DNA of 64,000 nucleotides from Marinobacterium lutimaris (GTDB taxonomy: Bacteria; Pseudomonadota; Gammaproteobacteria; Pseudomonadales; Balneatricaceae): the NCBI RefSeq assembly GCF_900108065.1, contig NZ_FNVQ01000001.1:620001-684000 (forward strand). Direction: 5' to 3'. Made by a program: the position numbers and the translations under genes. This document shows, piece by piece, positions 9,097 to 17,812 of the stretch. The notes under the pieces were generated by a model, which was not told the origin of the DNA, did not search any database, and saw only the letters and a program-made list of their open reading frames with translations. Every line of letters starts with the position of its first letter. Positions within the stretch are counted from its first letter, which is position 1.

Positions 9097-10059
9097 ATGG
9101 CTAAAAAACCTTTTGCATCATCAGCAGATCTGGGCGAAAAGAAAGAGACCCTCGAGGTACTGGCTGAGGGTGTGTACGCCCTGACCGCTGAAGGCGACCC
9201 CAATGTCGGCGCGATCGAAGCGGAAGACTTCATCATCGCTTTCGAGGCCCGCGCGACACCTAAGGCCGGCAGTGACTGGCTGGAGATGCTGCGCGAGCAT
9301 ACCGACAAGCCTGTCAAATATCTGGTGCTTTCCCATTACCACGCGGTACGCGTTCTGGGTGCTGCAGCATTCAATGCGGAAAGTATTATTGCCCACGAAA
9401 AGACCAAGTTCCTGGTAGAGGAGCGGGGCATGGAGGATTGGCACAGCGAGTATGGCCGCATGCCCCGCCTGTTCCGTGACCCTGACAGCATCCCTGGTCT
9501 GACCCACCCGGATATTGTCTTCAACGACCGTCTTGAGATTCCGCTCGGCGGGGATCGCGGCAGCCTGGTGCTCGAATATTGTGGTCGCGGCCACACGGCC
9601 GGTGACATTGTCGCCTGGCTGCCCAAGCAGAAAATCCTTTTCGCGGGCGACCTGGTAGAAGCCGCAGCTGCCTTGTACACCGGTGATGCATTCCATTTTG
9701 ATTGGTCCACCAACACCTTGGATAAAGTGAAGAGCCTGGGAGCGGAGGTTCTCGTCGGCGGACGCGGCGCGGTGGTACACGGCCGTGAAAATGTTGACGC
9801 GGCTATCGAGCAGACCCGCGGATTCCTGAACGGTATGAAAGAGAAAGTCGGTGAGGTTTATAACCGCGGCGGCACAGTGAAAGAGGCGTTCGAAGCGACG
9901 CACGCGCATTTGGCTCCGCAATATGGCATGTGGCCGATCTTCGAACACTGCCTGCCGTTTGATGTTCAGCGTATCTGGGACGAGTTCGAGGGTATCGACT
10001 GGCCGCGGGTTTGGACAGCCGAACGAGATCAGGAAGTCTGGGATAAGTTGCAGGGCTGA
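9097..10059 (+). CDS. MBL-fold metallo-hydrolase with degenerate HxHxDH motif
   Basis: A 320-residue metallo-beta-lactamase-fold protein. The fold is evident from YLVLSHYHAVRVLGAAAF, EYCGRGHTAGDIVAWLP, ILFAGDLVE and a late histidine in GRGAVVHGREN. The normal HxHxDH motif reads HYHAVR: the two histidines that bind the first metal remain, but the Asp-His pair for the second metal is replaced by Val-Arg. A C-terminal helical tail (residues about 240-320) follows. It probably hydrolyses a thioester, lactone or ester of the local pathway with one metal ion, or has a non-hydrolytic role. Confidence 0.85.
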   Translation: MAKKPFASSADLGEKKETLEVLAEGVYALTAEGDPNVGAIEAEDFIIAFEARATPKAGSDWLEMLREHTDKPVKYLVLSHYHAVRVLGAAAFNAESIIAHEKTKFLVEERGMEDWHSEYGRMPRLFRDPDSIPGLTHPDIVFNDRLEIPLGGDRGSLVLEYCGRGHTAGDIVAWLPKQKILFAGDLVEAAAALYTGDAFHFDWSTNTLDKVKSLGAEVLVGGRGAVVHGRENVDAAIEQTRGFLNGMKEKVGEVYNRGGTVKEAFEATHAHLAPQYGMWPIFEHCLPFDVQRIWDEFEGIDWPRVWTAERDQEVWDKLQG

Positions 10060-10117
10060 TTAGCCTGGAGCAGTTGGCTGGTGCTCCTTCTGGGGGCGCT
10101 GGCCAGCTCTCAGGTGT

Positions 10118-10155
10118 GGCCTTTTTGCAGCGCTATGAATAGAAGCAAAAAGGCC
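10118..10155. terminator. Long inverted repeat before the VOC operon
   Basis: GGCCTTTTTGC (10118-10128) and GCAAAAAGGCC (10145-10155) form an 11-base perfect stem with a 16-base loop. It lies 58 bases after the metallo-hydrolase stop and just upstream of the next promoter, so it probably ends the TRAP/MBL transcript. Confidence 0.55.
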
Positions 10156-10165
10156 AGGTCAGGAC

Positions 10166-10221
10166 TTGAGTTTAGTAACATGTGTTACTATCATGATCGG
10201 TAATGGTAACGTTTGTTACTA
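10166..10221 (+). promoter_or_regulatory. Promoter with two inverted-repeat operators
   Basis: A sigma-70-like promoter has -35 TTGAGT (10166-10171), a 17-base spacer and -10 TATCAT (10189-10194). Operator 1, TAGTAACA-TG-TGTTACTA (10173-10190), is a perfect 8-base inverted repeat filling the spacer. Operator 2, TGGTAACG-TT-TGTTACTA (10204-10221), lies just after the expected start site. Their centres are 31 bases apart, about three helical turns, so a repressor could bind both on one face. The layout implies repression of the VOC-FAH-MaiA operon, relieved by a pathway intermediate. Confidence 0.8.
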
Positions 10222-10259
10222 AATTATGTCCCGAATAAGAATTAAGACCGGAGTGATTA

Positions 10260-10799
10260 ATGATCAACATCAAGCAGATCCATCATGTGGCTTATCGTTG
10301 CAAAGATGCGAAAGAGACCGTCGAGTTCTACCAGAAGATGCTGAACATGGATTTTCTCGTCGCGATTGCAGAAGACAGAGTGCCCTCCACAAAAGCGCCG
10401 GACCCGTACATGCATCTTTTCCTGGACGCTGGTCAGGGCAACATCCTGGCGTTTTTTGAACTGCCTAATTCACCTGAAATGGGCCGTGATGAGAATACGC
10501 CGGAATGGGTTCAGCACATCGCATTTGAAGTCGAGGACAAGGAAGCGCTGCTGGAAGCTAAAGCTGAGCTGGAAGGCAAAGGGCTGGACGTACTCGGCAT
10601 CACCAATCACGGCATTATCCACTCCATCTATTTCTTCGACCCGAATGGCCACCGCATCGAGCTGACCTACAAGACCGGTACTCCCGAGCAGATGAAGCAG
10701 CTTAAAGAGGTCGCGCCGGCAATGCTGGCAGAGTGGTCTCTCACCAAAAAAGCCCCCACACATGCGGCATGGCTGCACGAAACTGAGTTCACCGACTGA
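10260..10799 (+). CDS. VOC-superfamily protein (single-domain dioxygenase/glyoxalase fold)
   Basis: A 179-residue vicinal-oxygen-chelate protein. Two beta-alpha-beta-beta-beta modules are visible. Likely metal ligands are a histidine in IKQIHHVAYRC (residue 8 or 9), a histidine in VQHIAFEVED (near 84) and a glutamate in GHRIELTYK (near 128). VOC proteins include glyalase-like isomerases, epimerases and extradiol ring-cleavage dioxygenases. As the first gene of an operon with fumarylacetoacetase and maleylacetoacetate isomerase, it occupies the place expected for the ring-opening dioxygenase. That role is inference. Confidence 0.85.
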   Translation: MINIKQIHHVAYRCKDAKETVEFYQKMLNMDFLVAIAEDRVPSTKAPDPYMHLFLDAGQGNILAFFELPNSPEMGRDENTPEWVQHIAFEVEDKEALLEAKAELEGKGLDVLGITNHGIIHSIYFFDPNGHRIELTYKTGTPEQMKQLKEVAPAMLAEWSLTKKAPTHAAWLHETEFTD

Positions 10800-10871
10800 T
10801 CAACAGGGCAGGGGGGCCTTGAGCAGGTTCCCTGCACCTTTTCATTGAAAATCGAACGGGTAGTTAAAATA

Positions 10872-12185
10872 ATGATTAGCTTGAATGAAACCCATGACAT
10901 CGGATTAACCAGCTGGGTTAGTTCGGCAAATGAACCCAACAACGACTTCCCCATACAAAATCTGCCGTTCGCCGTATTCAGACGCAAAGGCAGCGGCGAG
11001 GCGTTCCGCGGCGGGGTTGCCATCGGTGACCAGGTAATCGATCTCAAGGCCCTTAATGCCACGGGCCTGTTCTCTGGGCTGGTTGCCGAAGCGTTGCAGG
11101 CCTGCAGTAGCGATAGCCTGAACCGGTTCATGTCGATGGGCGCAGAGGCCTGGTCGGCACTGCGTCTGCAGCTGTCGCGCGCATTGCGTGAAGGTTCTGA
11201 AGAGGAAGCGAGCTTGGCGTCCTGCCTGGTGCCCCAGGCTGAGGTTGAATACAGCCTTCCCTGTCATATCGGAGACTACACCGACTTTTATACATCGGTG
11301 TACCACGCTACCAGTGTGGGCTCCCTGTTCCGGCCCGATAACCCTTTGCTTCCGAACTATAAATGGGTGCCTATCGGTTACCATGGCCGCTCCTCGTCGA
11401 TACAGGTTTCCGGACATGAGTTCCGCCGTCCTCAGGGCCAGACGAAAGCCCCTGACGCTGCAGAACCAAGTTTTGGTCCCTGCCGCCGACTCGATTATGA
11501 ACTGGAAGTGGGCATCTATATCGGGGCCGGTAATGATTTGGGCGAACCGATCGGTCTGGATAAAGCAGATCAGCACGTTTTCGGGCTATGTCTTTTCAAT
11601 GACTGGTCAGCGCGTGATATCCAGGCCTGGGAATATCAGCCGCTGGGGCCATTCCTGTCCAAGAGCTTTGCGTCTACCGTTTCTCCCTGGATCGTAACCA
11701 TGGAAGCACTGGCTCCCTACCAGACGGAGTGGACTCGTGATGCCGCAGATCCTCAGCCATTACCCTATCTGGATTCCGAGACCAACCGCGCGTCCGGGGG
11801 AATGGATATGGCCCTGGAAGTGTACCTGGAAACAGATGCGATGCGCTCTGCCAACCTGCCTGCCCACAAACTGTGTGAAACTAACTTTCGTCATTCTTAC
11901 TGGAGCATCGGGCAGATGGTTGCCCATCACACGGTAAACGGATGCAACCTGCAGCCAGGAGACTTCTTCGGTAGTGGCACCCAGTCCGGACCTTCCCAGG
12001 AAGAGGCAGGGTCGCTGTTAGAGCTGAGTCGTGGCGGGAAAGAACCGATTTCACTGCCCAACGGAGAAGTGCGCACCTTTCTGGAAGACGGCGATAGCGT
12101 GATTATGAAAGGGTTTTGCCAGCGTCCAGGCGCCGCGCGCATTGGCTTTGGTGAAGCGACCGCTAAGGTGCTACCCGCAAAATAA
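10872..12185 (+). CDS. fahA: Fumarylacetoacetase
   Basis: Hydrolyses fumarylacetoacetate to fumarate and acetoacetate, the last step of the homogentisate route. The 437-residue length from ATG 10872 matches the long eukaryote-like FAH family. Signature segments are YTDFYTSVYHATSVG (metal-binding aspartate and catalytic histidine), VPIGYHGRSSS, DYELEVGIYIG (metal glutamates), FNDWSARDIQAWEYQPLGPF (metal aspartate) and GDFFGSGTQSG. All key residues appear intact. The gene lies between the VOC gene and maiA, 105 bases before the latter. Confidence 0.95.
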   Translation: MISLNETHDIGLTSWVSSANEPNNDFPIQNLPFAVFRRKGSGEAFRGGVAIGDQVIDLKALNATGLFSGLVAEALQACSSDSLNRFMSMGAEAWSALRLQLSRALREGSEEEASLASCLVPQAEVEYSLPCHIGDYTDFYTSVYHATSVGSLFRPDNPLLPNYKWVPIGYHGRSSSIQVSGHEFRRPQGQTKAPDAAEPSFGPCRRLDYELEVGIYIGAGNDLGEPIGLDKADQHVFGLCLFNDWSARDIQAWEYQPLGPFLSKSFASTVSPWIVTMEALAPYQTEWTRDAADPQPLPYLDSETNRASGGMDMALEVYLETDAMRSANLPAHKLCETNFRHSYWSIGQMVAHHTVNGCNLQPGDFFGSGTQSGPSQEEAGSLLELSRGGKEPISLPNGEVRTFLEDGDSVIMKGFCQRPGAARIGFGEATAKVLPAK

Positions 12186-12290
12186 AGCGACGTTGAGCGT
12201 CGGTTTAAGGGTAACGCTTTAGTGAGGCAGTTGAGGCCCAGTTCAACAGGGCCTCTCATTTCGCTTGTAGAGATGCCGGGAACAATAAAG

Positions 12291-12950
12291 ATGACCGCAG
12301 AATTAGACTTGTACACCTATTGGCGATCCTCCGCTGCCTATCGTGTACGCATAGCATTAAACCTGAAGAAGATCCCCTATAACGCAAAAACCGTCAGCCT
12401 TATTGCCGACGGTGGCGAGCAAAAACTGCCTGAATATGCGCGTATCAATCCGCAGAAGCTGGTGCCGTCACTGGTGCAGGGTGAACAGATCCTGACGCAG
12501 TCAATGGCCATTCTCGAGTACCTGGACGAGGTTTATCCGCATGTGCCGCTGCTGCCGGAAACTGCCCTGGAGAGGGCACGAGTGCGTTCGCTGGCACAGG
12601 TGATCGCCTGCGATATACATCCGGTCAATAACCTGCGCGTGCTTCAATATCTTGGTAAAGAGCTGAACGTCGACAAGGCGGCACGCGACACCTGGTATCG
12701 ACACTGGATTACCGAAGGGTTCACGGCCCTTGAGACTCTTCTCAATGGCGCTGAAGAGACCGGTAAGTATTGCCACAGCGATACGCCTACGATTGCGGAC
12801 ATCGCGCTGATACCGCAGATCTATAATGCACGCCGTTTCGATGTTGACCTGACAGCTTTCCCGACACTGCTGCGTATCGAGGCCGCGTGTAATAGGCTGG
12901 AGGCTTTTATTGAAGCCGCCCCTGAACAACAGCCGGATGCGGTTCAATAA
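12291..12950 (+). CDS. maiA: Maleylacetoacetate isomerase
   Basis: A 219-residue zeta-class glutathione S-transferase that converts maleylacetoacetate to fumarylacetoacetate. The start at ATG 12291 gives the family N-terminus with the catalytic motif YWRSSAAYRVRIALN (SSxxxRVRIAL is diagnostic). QSMAILEYLDE binds glutathione, and DIHPVNNLRVLQYL matches the C-terminal domain. It follows fumarylacetoacetase in the same operon. Confidence 0.95.
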   Translation: MTAELDLYTYWRSSAAYRVRIALNLKKIPYNAKTVSLIADGGEQKLPEYARINPQKLVPSLVQGEQILTQSMAILEYLDEVYPHVPLLPETALERARVRSLAQVIACDIHPVNNLRVLQYLGKELNVDKAARDTWYRHWITEGFTALETLLNGAEETGKYCHSDTPTIADIALIPQIYNARRFDVDLTAFPTLLRIEAACNRLEAFIEAAPEQQPDAVQ

Positions 12951-13151
12951 ACCTGGATCTTGGCGGTCAGCGATGCGGTATCTGGCCTCCCCAAGGCGGG
13001 CTGTTCCGTCGCTGCTGACTGGATTCACCTTTGCTGGTTTTCTCGTCTGACTTTGCGTAGCTGAAACCGACCCAGCATGCAGGCAGCGGCGGCAGGTTGC
13101 TCTGGGAATCTGTGCCTGTCTTGCGCAACTTAGCTCAGTTATCCAGAAGCT
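12951..13151. other. Convergent intergenic stretch after maiA
   Basis: About 200 bases between the maiA stop and the madM terminator. I see no gene, no promoter-like pair and no T-tailed hairpin for the plus strand. Confidence 0.4.
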
Positions 13152-13184
13152 AAAAAGCCCCCACCCGATAACGGGCAGGGGAGG
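13152..13184 (-). terminator. Intrinsic terminator of the mdc-mad operon
   Basis: Read on the minus strand, a GC-rich hairpin (CCCC..CCCG with CGGG..GGGG arms, 13159-13181, TTAT loop) is followed by five T bases (13156-13152). It lies about 80 bases beyond the madM stop and fits the end of the malonate operon. Confidence 0.8.
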
Positions 13185-13264
13185 TGCCATGGAAAGTGTT
13201 TAGCTAAGTGTCTGTGATCTGCTTGTCGCTCGGTATCTGTTGCCTAGTATTAGGTTCCGGGCAG

Positions 13265-14029
13265 TTAGCCGGCGATAGCACGCATCATGATAAACAGGAT
13301 TGACGGGCCCAGCAGGCAGCCCAGCGCGGTGTAGAACGCGGCGGTGAGGCAGCCATAAGGGACAAGCTTAGGATCGGTGGCGGCAAGGCCCGCGGCAACG
13401 CCGCTGGAGGTACCCATCAGACCGCCGAAGATAACCGCGGTACGCGGGGAGTTCAGGCCGATCATCGGTGCCACGAACGGTGTGGCGATCATGACCAGGA
13501 TCGATTTCACCAGGCCGGCAGCGATGGAAAGCGCCATCACTTCAGAGCTTGCACCCAGGGCCGCGCCGGTGACGGGGCCTACGATATAGGTCACGGTGCC
13601 GGCACCGATGGTGGTGAGGCTCACCGCATCGGTGTAACCGAATGCCATGGCCACGGCCACGCCGGCAAAGAAGGAGGAGAAGATCCCCATCACCAGGGCG
13701 ATCACACCGGTCATACCGGCTCGTTTCAGCTCGTCGATATTTACTCCGAAGCCGGTGGCGACGATGGCGAAGTCACGCAGCATGGAGCCGCCCAACAGAC
13801 CGATCCCTGACAGCAGTGGAATATCGACCACACCTTTCTCGCCGCCGGTAAAGGCGCCGCCGAAGTAGGCCATGGTCAGGCCGAGCAGGATCGCAATCGC
13901 CGAGCCATGGATACGGCCCTTGGTGAAGCGTCCGGAGATCCAGTAGGAGAACCACATGGTGACGCCGATAACGGCGAAGCCAGCGACCAGATTATATTTG
14001 TCGGTAGTGTGGAGTAGTGATTCGTACAT
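13265..14029 (-). CDS. madM: Malonate transporter subunit MadM
   Basis: A 254-residue membrane protein with about eight hydrophobic segments, including AIAILLGLTMAYFGGAF, DIPLLSGIGLLGGSMLRD and AVIFGGLMGTSSGVAAGLA. It matches the MadM subunit of the sodium-dependent malonate carrier, which works with MadL. It is the last gene of the malonate operon, nine bases after madL. Confidence 0.92.
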   Translation of the reverse strand: MYESLLHTTDKYNLVAGFAVIGVTMWFSYWISGRFTKGRIHGSAIAILLGLTMAYFGGAFTGGEKGVVDIPLLSGIGLLGGSMLRDFAIVATGFGVNIDELKRAGMTGVIALVMGIFSSFFAGVAVAMAFGYTDAVSLTTIGAGTVTYIVGPVTGAALGASSEVMALSIAAGLVKSILVMIATPFVAPMIGLNSPRTAVIFGGLMGTSSGVAAGLAATDPKLVPYGCLTAAFYTALGCLLGPSILFIMMRAIAG

Positions 14030-14038
14030 GCTGTCACC

Positions 14039-14440
14039 TTAAGCGCTGGTTGCCGGAGAGGCGTTTTTCTCGTTTTCTTCAGCCTTGTCCGCACCGATGC
14101 GAGCCAGCATCGGAACCAGTGCAAAGCCACATGCGACAGCTGCGATACCTGCGGTAATCGCCATCGGACCGCCGGTCAGAGCGCCCATGACGTTCTGCTT
14201 GGCCGCCATGGCAACAACGACGGGAATATAGATGGCGCTCCAGAACTCAACGCCCTGTTCGGTCTTCATGTCGATAAGACCGCGTTTGCTGAGGTAACTG
14301 CCTGCGAGAATCAGCAGGATCATAGCGATACCGACGCCGCCCACGTTGGCGGGTACGCCGATCAGTGTGCCGAGAATTTTGCCTGCGGTGATGCCTGTCA
14401 GTGTGCACACCGACAGCAGTGTGACTCCGTAGATGATCAT
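14039..14440 (-). CDS. madL: Malonate transporter subunit MadL
   Basis: A 133-residue membrane protein with four predicted segments (MIIYGVTLLSVCTLTGITAG, IAMILLILAGSYLSKRG, FWSAIYIPVVVAMAAKQNVM, AGIAAVACGFALVPML). The length and position before madM are standard for MadL. About 150 bases separate it from mdcH; this gap holds a CCCCT/AGGGG inverted repeat (14497-14514) that could set different levels of transporter and enzyme. Confidence 0.92.
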   Translation of the reverse strand: MIIYGVTLLSVCTLTGITAGKILGTLIGVPANVGGVGIAMILLILAGSYLSKRGLIDMKTEQGVEFWSAIYIPVVVAMAAKQNVMGALTGGPMAITAGIAAVACGFALVPMLARIGADKAEENEKNASPATSA

Positions 14441-14590
14441 AATGTGTACTCCAGATTATTTATTTGTATTTTTACTGGGTTAAGCGCGTGTACGGTCCCC
14501 TGATTTTTGAGGGGTTAAAGGTTTTAAGTTCAATAGGTTAGTGTTGCCCCTTCGCTCTAGTGTGTTGTAATTCGGGTTAAATGAATAGCC

Positions 14591-15481
14591 TTAGTTGATC
14601 TCCGATTGCAGCGCTTTGCAGATGCCGCCCGGCAGTACCCGCCGGAACAGTCCGGTGAGGGAATTACCGGGTGGCATCTCGATTACCCGCTCCAGCCCCC
14701 GCTCTGCCAGCATCTGGCAGCTATCCTGCCAGTGGGTCTGCAGCGCCATGTTTTGCGCCAGGTCCCGACATATATCCTCTACCGAGCGCAGGACACGGGC
14801 ACGTGTCGCGCTGACATAGCGGCAGCTGGAACTGCTGAGCTGAACCTCTGCAAAGGCAGCCTCCAGTTCTTGCGCCTGCTCACTGAGTAGCTCGCAGTGA
14901 GAGGGCACGGGGACATCCAGCATCTGGCCCGCGCAGGGCACGCTGGCTTTCAGTTGCTCGACCGATTCGAGCAGCGCAGCGCGCTCGCCGGCCAGGACAA
15001 ACTGCTGCTCCGCATTCAGGTTGGCGAGAAACACCTCCCGACCCTGTTCGCGCTGTTTGTTGATGACCTTCTCGATGGCGGAGCGTGATGCGCCGGTCAG
15101 TGCCAGCATGCCGTAGCCGCTGGGGTACGCCTGCTGCATCAGCTGTCCTCGCAGTGCTACCAGGCGCAGTGCATCGCTGAAGTTAAGTATTCCGGCGACG
15201 ACAGCGGCGGGATAGGCGCCGATCGACAGGCCAAGAACAAAATCAGGTTTACAGGACTGCTGCTTCAGGTGTTCGCCCCAGGTCACGCCGCTGATCAGCA
15301 GCGACAACTGCACGTTACGGGTATCTTTTAGCGCCTCGGCGGTATCCAGGGTATGAATGGCCTGGCCAAGTACGGATTCCGCCTCGTGTACGCGAGCCGC
15401 AGCCGCTTCAGTTTTTGGCAGCTGTGTCAGCATGCCGCTGCGCTGGGCACCTTGGCCGGGGAAGGTGAAAGCGGTCAGCAT
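14591..15481 (-). CDS. mdcH: Malonate decarboxylase subunit epsilon (malonyl-CoA:ACP malonyltransferase)
   Basis: A 296-residue malonyltransferase of the FabD fold that charges the prosthetic group of the MdcC carrier protein. The oxyanion-loop motif FTFPGQGAQRSGML opens the protein. The nucleophile serine lies in VLGLSIGAYPAAVV (near residue 93), and the catalytic histidine is in VPVPSHCELL. It overlaps mdcG by seven bases. Confidence 0.93.
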   Translation of the reverse strand: MLTAFTFPGQGAQRSGMLTQLPKTEAAAARVHEAESVLGQAIHTLDTAEALKDTRNVQLSLLISGVTWGEHLKQQSCKPDFVLGLSIGAYPAAVVAGILNFSDALRLVALRGQLMQQAYPSGYGMLALTGASRSAIEKVINKQREQGREVFLANLNAEQQFVLAGERAALLESVEQLKASVPCAGQMLDVPVPSHCELLSEQAQELEAAFAEVQLSSSSCRYVSATRARVLRSVEDICRDLAQNMALQTHWQDSCQMLAERGLERVIEMPPGNSLTGLFRRVLPGGICKALQSEIN

Positions 15482-16131
15482 GGCTTTACTCCTTCATCGC
15501 TTGAGACGCGAACATCTGCCCAGGGAGTCGCGGTAAGGCGCGGGCCAGTATTGGTTTTCTGCAGCACTTGCGCTGAAGAACCGGCCCATTCCGCCAATGC
15601 GATAGCGCCCCAAGGTGTCTCCAGCTGGATATCCACACGGCAATGGGTTGTTCCGATCATCTGTATCAGCGTTGCAGCCTGTTCCCGGCTGATCGGGTTT
15701 GGCGCATCGATCACCAGATCAAGATCGCTTTCGGGGTGCAGCTGAGCTTCACCGGTGGCGAACTCGTAGCCAAGGCTGCCGGTAACGCCCCAGCGCAGTA
15801 GATGGCCGTTCAGCAGTGTTGCCAACCGGCAGAGCGTCATCAGCACCGGATGGCTGTCGCGCTCGGCGTGATTGAGCCAGGGTTTCGTGTCGGCCAGGCT
15901 ATAGGGATTCACCTGTTTATCGATGCCGTTAATCGGCGCCAGTGCGGCCTGGCGCTCGGCCTTGGTTTTGCCCCTGATGCCAACCGGAATCCAGCCATAA
16001 TCGGCATTCGCCCTGCGCACAACCACCGGACCGCTACCGCTGACCACCCAGTCGGGCAGTTCGGTACCGGGAAGAGGCGCGCGCAGATGCCCGCGCTCTA
16101 TCCAGATGAGGTCGTGCGCACGGCAGTTCAT
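15475..16131 (-). CDS. mdcG: Phosphoribosyl-dephospho-CoA transferase
   Basis: A 218-residue nucleotidyltransferase that attaches the 2'-(5''-triphosphoribosyl)-3'-dephospho-CoA prosthetic group to MdcC. The nucleotidyltransferase aspartate pair is visible in HPESDLDLVIDAP. ATG 16131 is chosen because it overlaps the mdcE stop codon by one base; the frame is open a few codons further upstream. Confidence 0.92.
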   Translation of the reverse strand: MNCRAHDLIWIERGHLRAPLPGTELPDWVVSGSGPVVVRRANADYGWIPVGIRGKTKAERQAALAPINGIDKQVNPYSLADTKPWLNHAERDSHPVLMTLCRLATLLNGHLLRWGVTGSLGYEFATGEAQLHPESDLDLVIDAPNPISREQAATLIQMIGTTHCRVDIQLETPWGAIALAEWAGSSAQVLQKTNTGPRLTATPWADVRVSSDEGVKPC

Positions 16132-16952
16132 CAGGCCTCCCACTGAGCGCGCAGCTGCTCACGGACGAGGCGCGATGCACCTCGGTTGGTGCCGTTTAAA
16201 CGACGTTCCAGTCCGGTGTCGCCGGGCTGAATATCGTTAAGAGCCTCGGCAAGTACCGTGCGTACCTTGTCGAGATCGCTGGCGCTGGGGGACTCGGCCG
16301 ACTCCACTTCGAGCAGTGATTCCAGCAACCCGAGGGATGCGTAACTCTCCAGGTCATAGGCCATGGGCGGGATATCCGCGGCCAGTTTATCCAGCTCCTC
16401 TTCGGTGCGCAGGGTTACCCGCGCGGCGGCGGCCTTGCCCATGGCATGGACCTGAACGCCGCTGTCGGCGAGGGCAAAGATGCGGTTCGCCTGGTAGCCG
16501 TGGGCGAGGAAAGCGCCGGACATCGCCTTGCCGACCAGCAGCGCGATGACCGGGTGGCCCGCCTGGCGAGCCCGGGCGTAGGCGCTGACGGCAGCGGCCA
16601 GCGCCTGATGAATCCCCAGCGCTTCTTCGCGGCGGCCATAGGCCTGGCTGGGAACATCGACAATCGCAATCAGGGCGCGTTTGTGCGGGTTATCCGCATC
16701 TGTCTTGATCGCCTCATCGATGGCGGCGGCGAGTCCGTAACCCTCAAGCAGGCCGACCTCACCACGGGTTGCGCGTGGGAAGTGGTTTTCGACGTCGGGC
16801 TTAACCAGCAGCACACGACAGGCGCGTCCGGCCAGTTCGCCATCGGCGATCCGCAGGGACGGCACCGCGGCGTTAACAGAGTCCATGCTGGCGGTCAGCC
16901 CGTCGAACCACTGGCTGCCGCGTTGACTGATCGGTTTCATCTGGGCGTTCAT
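16131..16952 (-). CDS. mdcE: Malonate decarboxylase subunit gamma
   Basis: A 273-residue crotonase/carboxyltransferase-like subunit which, with MdcD, decarboxylates malonyl-S-ACP to acetyl-S-ACP. Recognisable segments are RALIAIVDVPSQAYGRREEA and VIALLVGKAMSGAFLAHGYQ. The start codon overlaps the mdcD stop by four bases (ATGA), indicating translational coupling of the two decarboxylase subunits. Confidence 0.94.
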   Translation of the reverse strand: MNAQMKPISQRGSQWFDGLTASMDSVNAAVPSLRIADGELAGRACRVLLVKPDVENHFPRATRGEVGLLEGYGLAAAIDEAIKTDADNPHKRALIAIVDVPSQAYGRREEALGIHQALAAAVSAYARARQAGHPVIALLVGKAMSGAFLAHGYQANRIFALADSGVQVHAMGKAAAARVTLRTEEELDKLAADIPPMAYDLESYASLGLLESLLEVESAESPSASDLDKVRTVLAEALNDIQPGDTGLERRLNGTNRGASRLVREQLRAQWEA

Positions 16953-17812
16953 GCGGTTTTCCCCTCTGTCAGTGCCTGACGGGCGCGTTGTGCGTCGATC
17001 TGCTCGCGGGTATCAAACTGCTGCAGGCGGGTTAAAGGTGCACTGATATCGTCGCTGCGGTGCAGGGCAGGAACACCCTGGCCGAGGCAGTCGCGTACGC
17101 TGGTGGATAGGGCGCTGACATCGTCATCGACAAAGGCATCGACCAGGCCGCTGGCAAAACGCTGGGTGCCGCCGGTCAGGCCCCAGATAAGGCCGCGGTC
17201 ACGGGAGTCATACTCCTCGACGCCGGCTTCCTGCTCTATAACCTGGGGGCCGTTAAGACCCAGACGACCTTCGCGGGTGATGATCAGGTAGCTGCACAAA
17301 CCAGCGGTAATCGACATGCCGCCGAAGCAGCCCACCGGGCCTGTGACCACGGCGATCACCGGCTGGTACTGGCGCAGTTCAACGATGGCTGACTGGATCT
17401 CGGCGATGGCGGCGAGCCCCAGGTTGGCTTCCTGCAGGCGCACACCGCCGGTTTCCAGCATCAGTACCGCTGCGGTGGGGTTGCCCTTGCGGTTCTCTTC
17501 TATGGCCAGTTCCAGCAGGCCGGCGATTTTCGCACCGCCCACCTCGCCAAGGCTGCCGCCCTGAAATCCGCCCTCAATAGCGGCAACGACCACCGCTTTG
17601 TTATCCAGCTTGCCGCGGGCGATAACCACGCCATCGTCAAACTGCGGCACGATCCCCTGTTTTTCCAGCCAGGGAGAGGTCAGGCGATCAAAAGGTGTGA
17701 GCAGCTCTCGCATGCTGCCGTTATCGAGCAACGACTCGATCCGCTTGCGTGCGCTCAGGTCGATAAAGCCGCCCTCGTAGTTTCCATGAAAGTTGGCGTT
17801 AAGTTCACTCAT
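16949..17812 (-). CDS. mdcD: Malonate decarboxylase subunit beta
   Basis: A 287-residue subunit with the acetyl-CoA-carboxylase beta-like fold that forms the decarboxylase core with MdcE. Typical segments are RIESLLDNGSMRELLTPFDR near the N-terminus, FQGGSLGEVGGAKIAGLLEL and VTGPVGCFGGMSITAGLC. It overlaps mdcC by four bases and mdcE by four bases, within a tightly packed operon. Confidence 0.95.
   Translation of the reverse strand: MSELNANFHGNYEGGFIDLSARKRIESLLDNGSMRELLTPFDRLTSPWLEKQGIVPQFDDGVVIARGKLDNKAVVVAAIEGGFQGGSLGEVGGAKIAGLLELAIEENRKGNPTAAVLMLETGGVRLQEANLGLAAIAEIQSAIVELRQYQPVIAVVTGPVGCFGGMSITAGLCSYLIITREGRLGLNGPQVIEQEAGVEEYDSRDRGLIWGLTGGTQRFASGLVDAFVDDDVSALSTSVRDCLGQGVPALHRSDDISAPLTRLQQFDTREQIDAQRARQALTEGKTA

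Noticed and set aside
14497-14514. CCCCT/AGGGG hairpin between mdcH and madL as a terminator
   Set aside because: The stem is short and no T run follows on the minus strand; madLM are probably still expressed from the mdc promoter.
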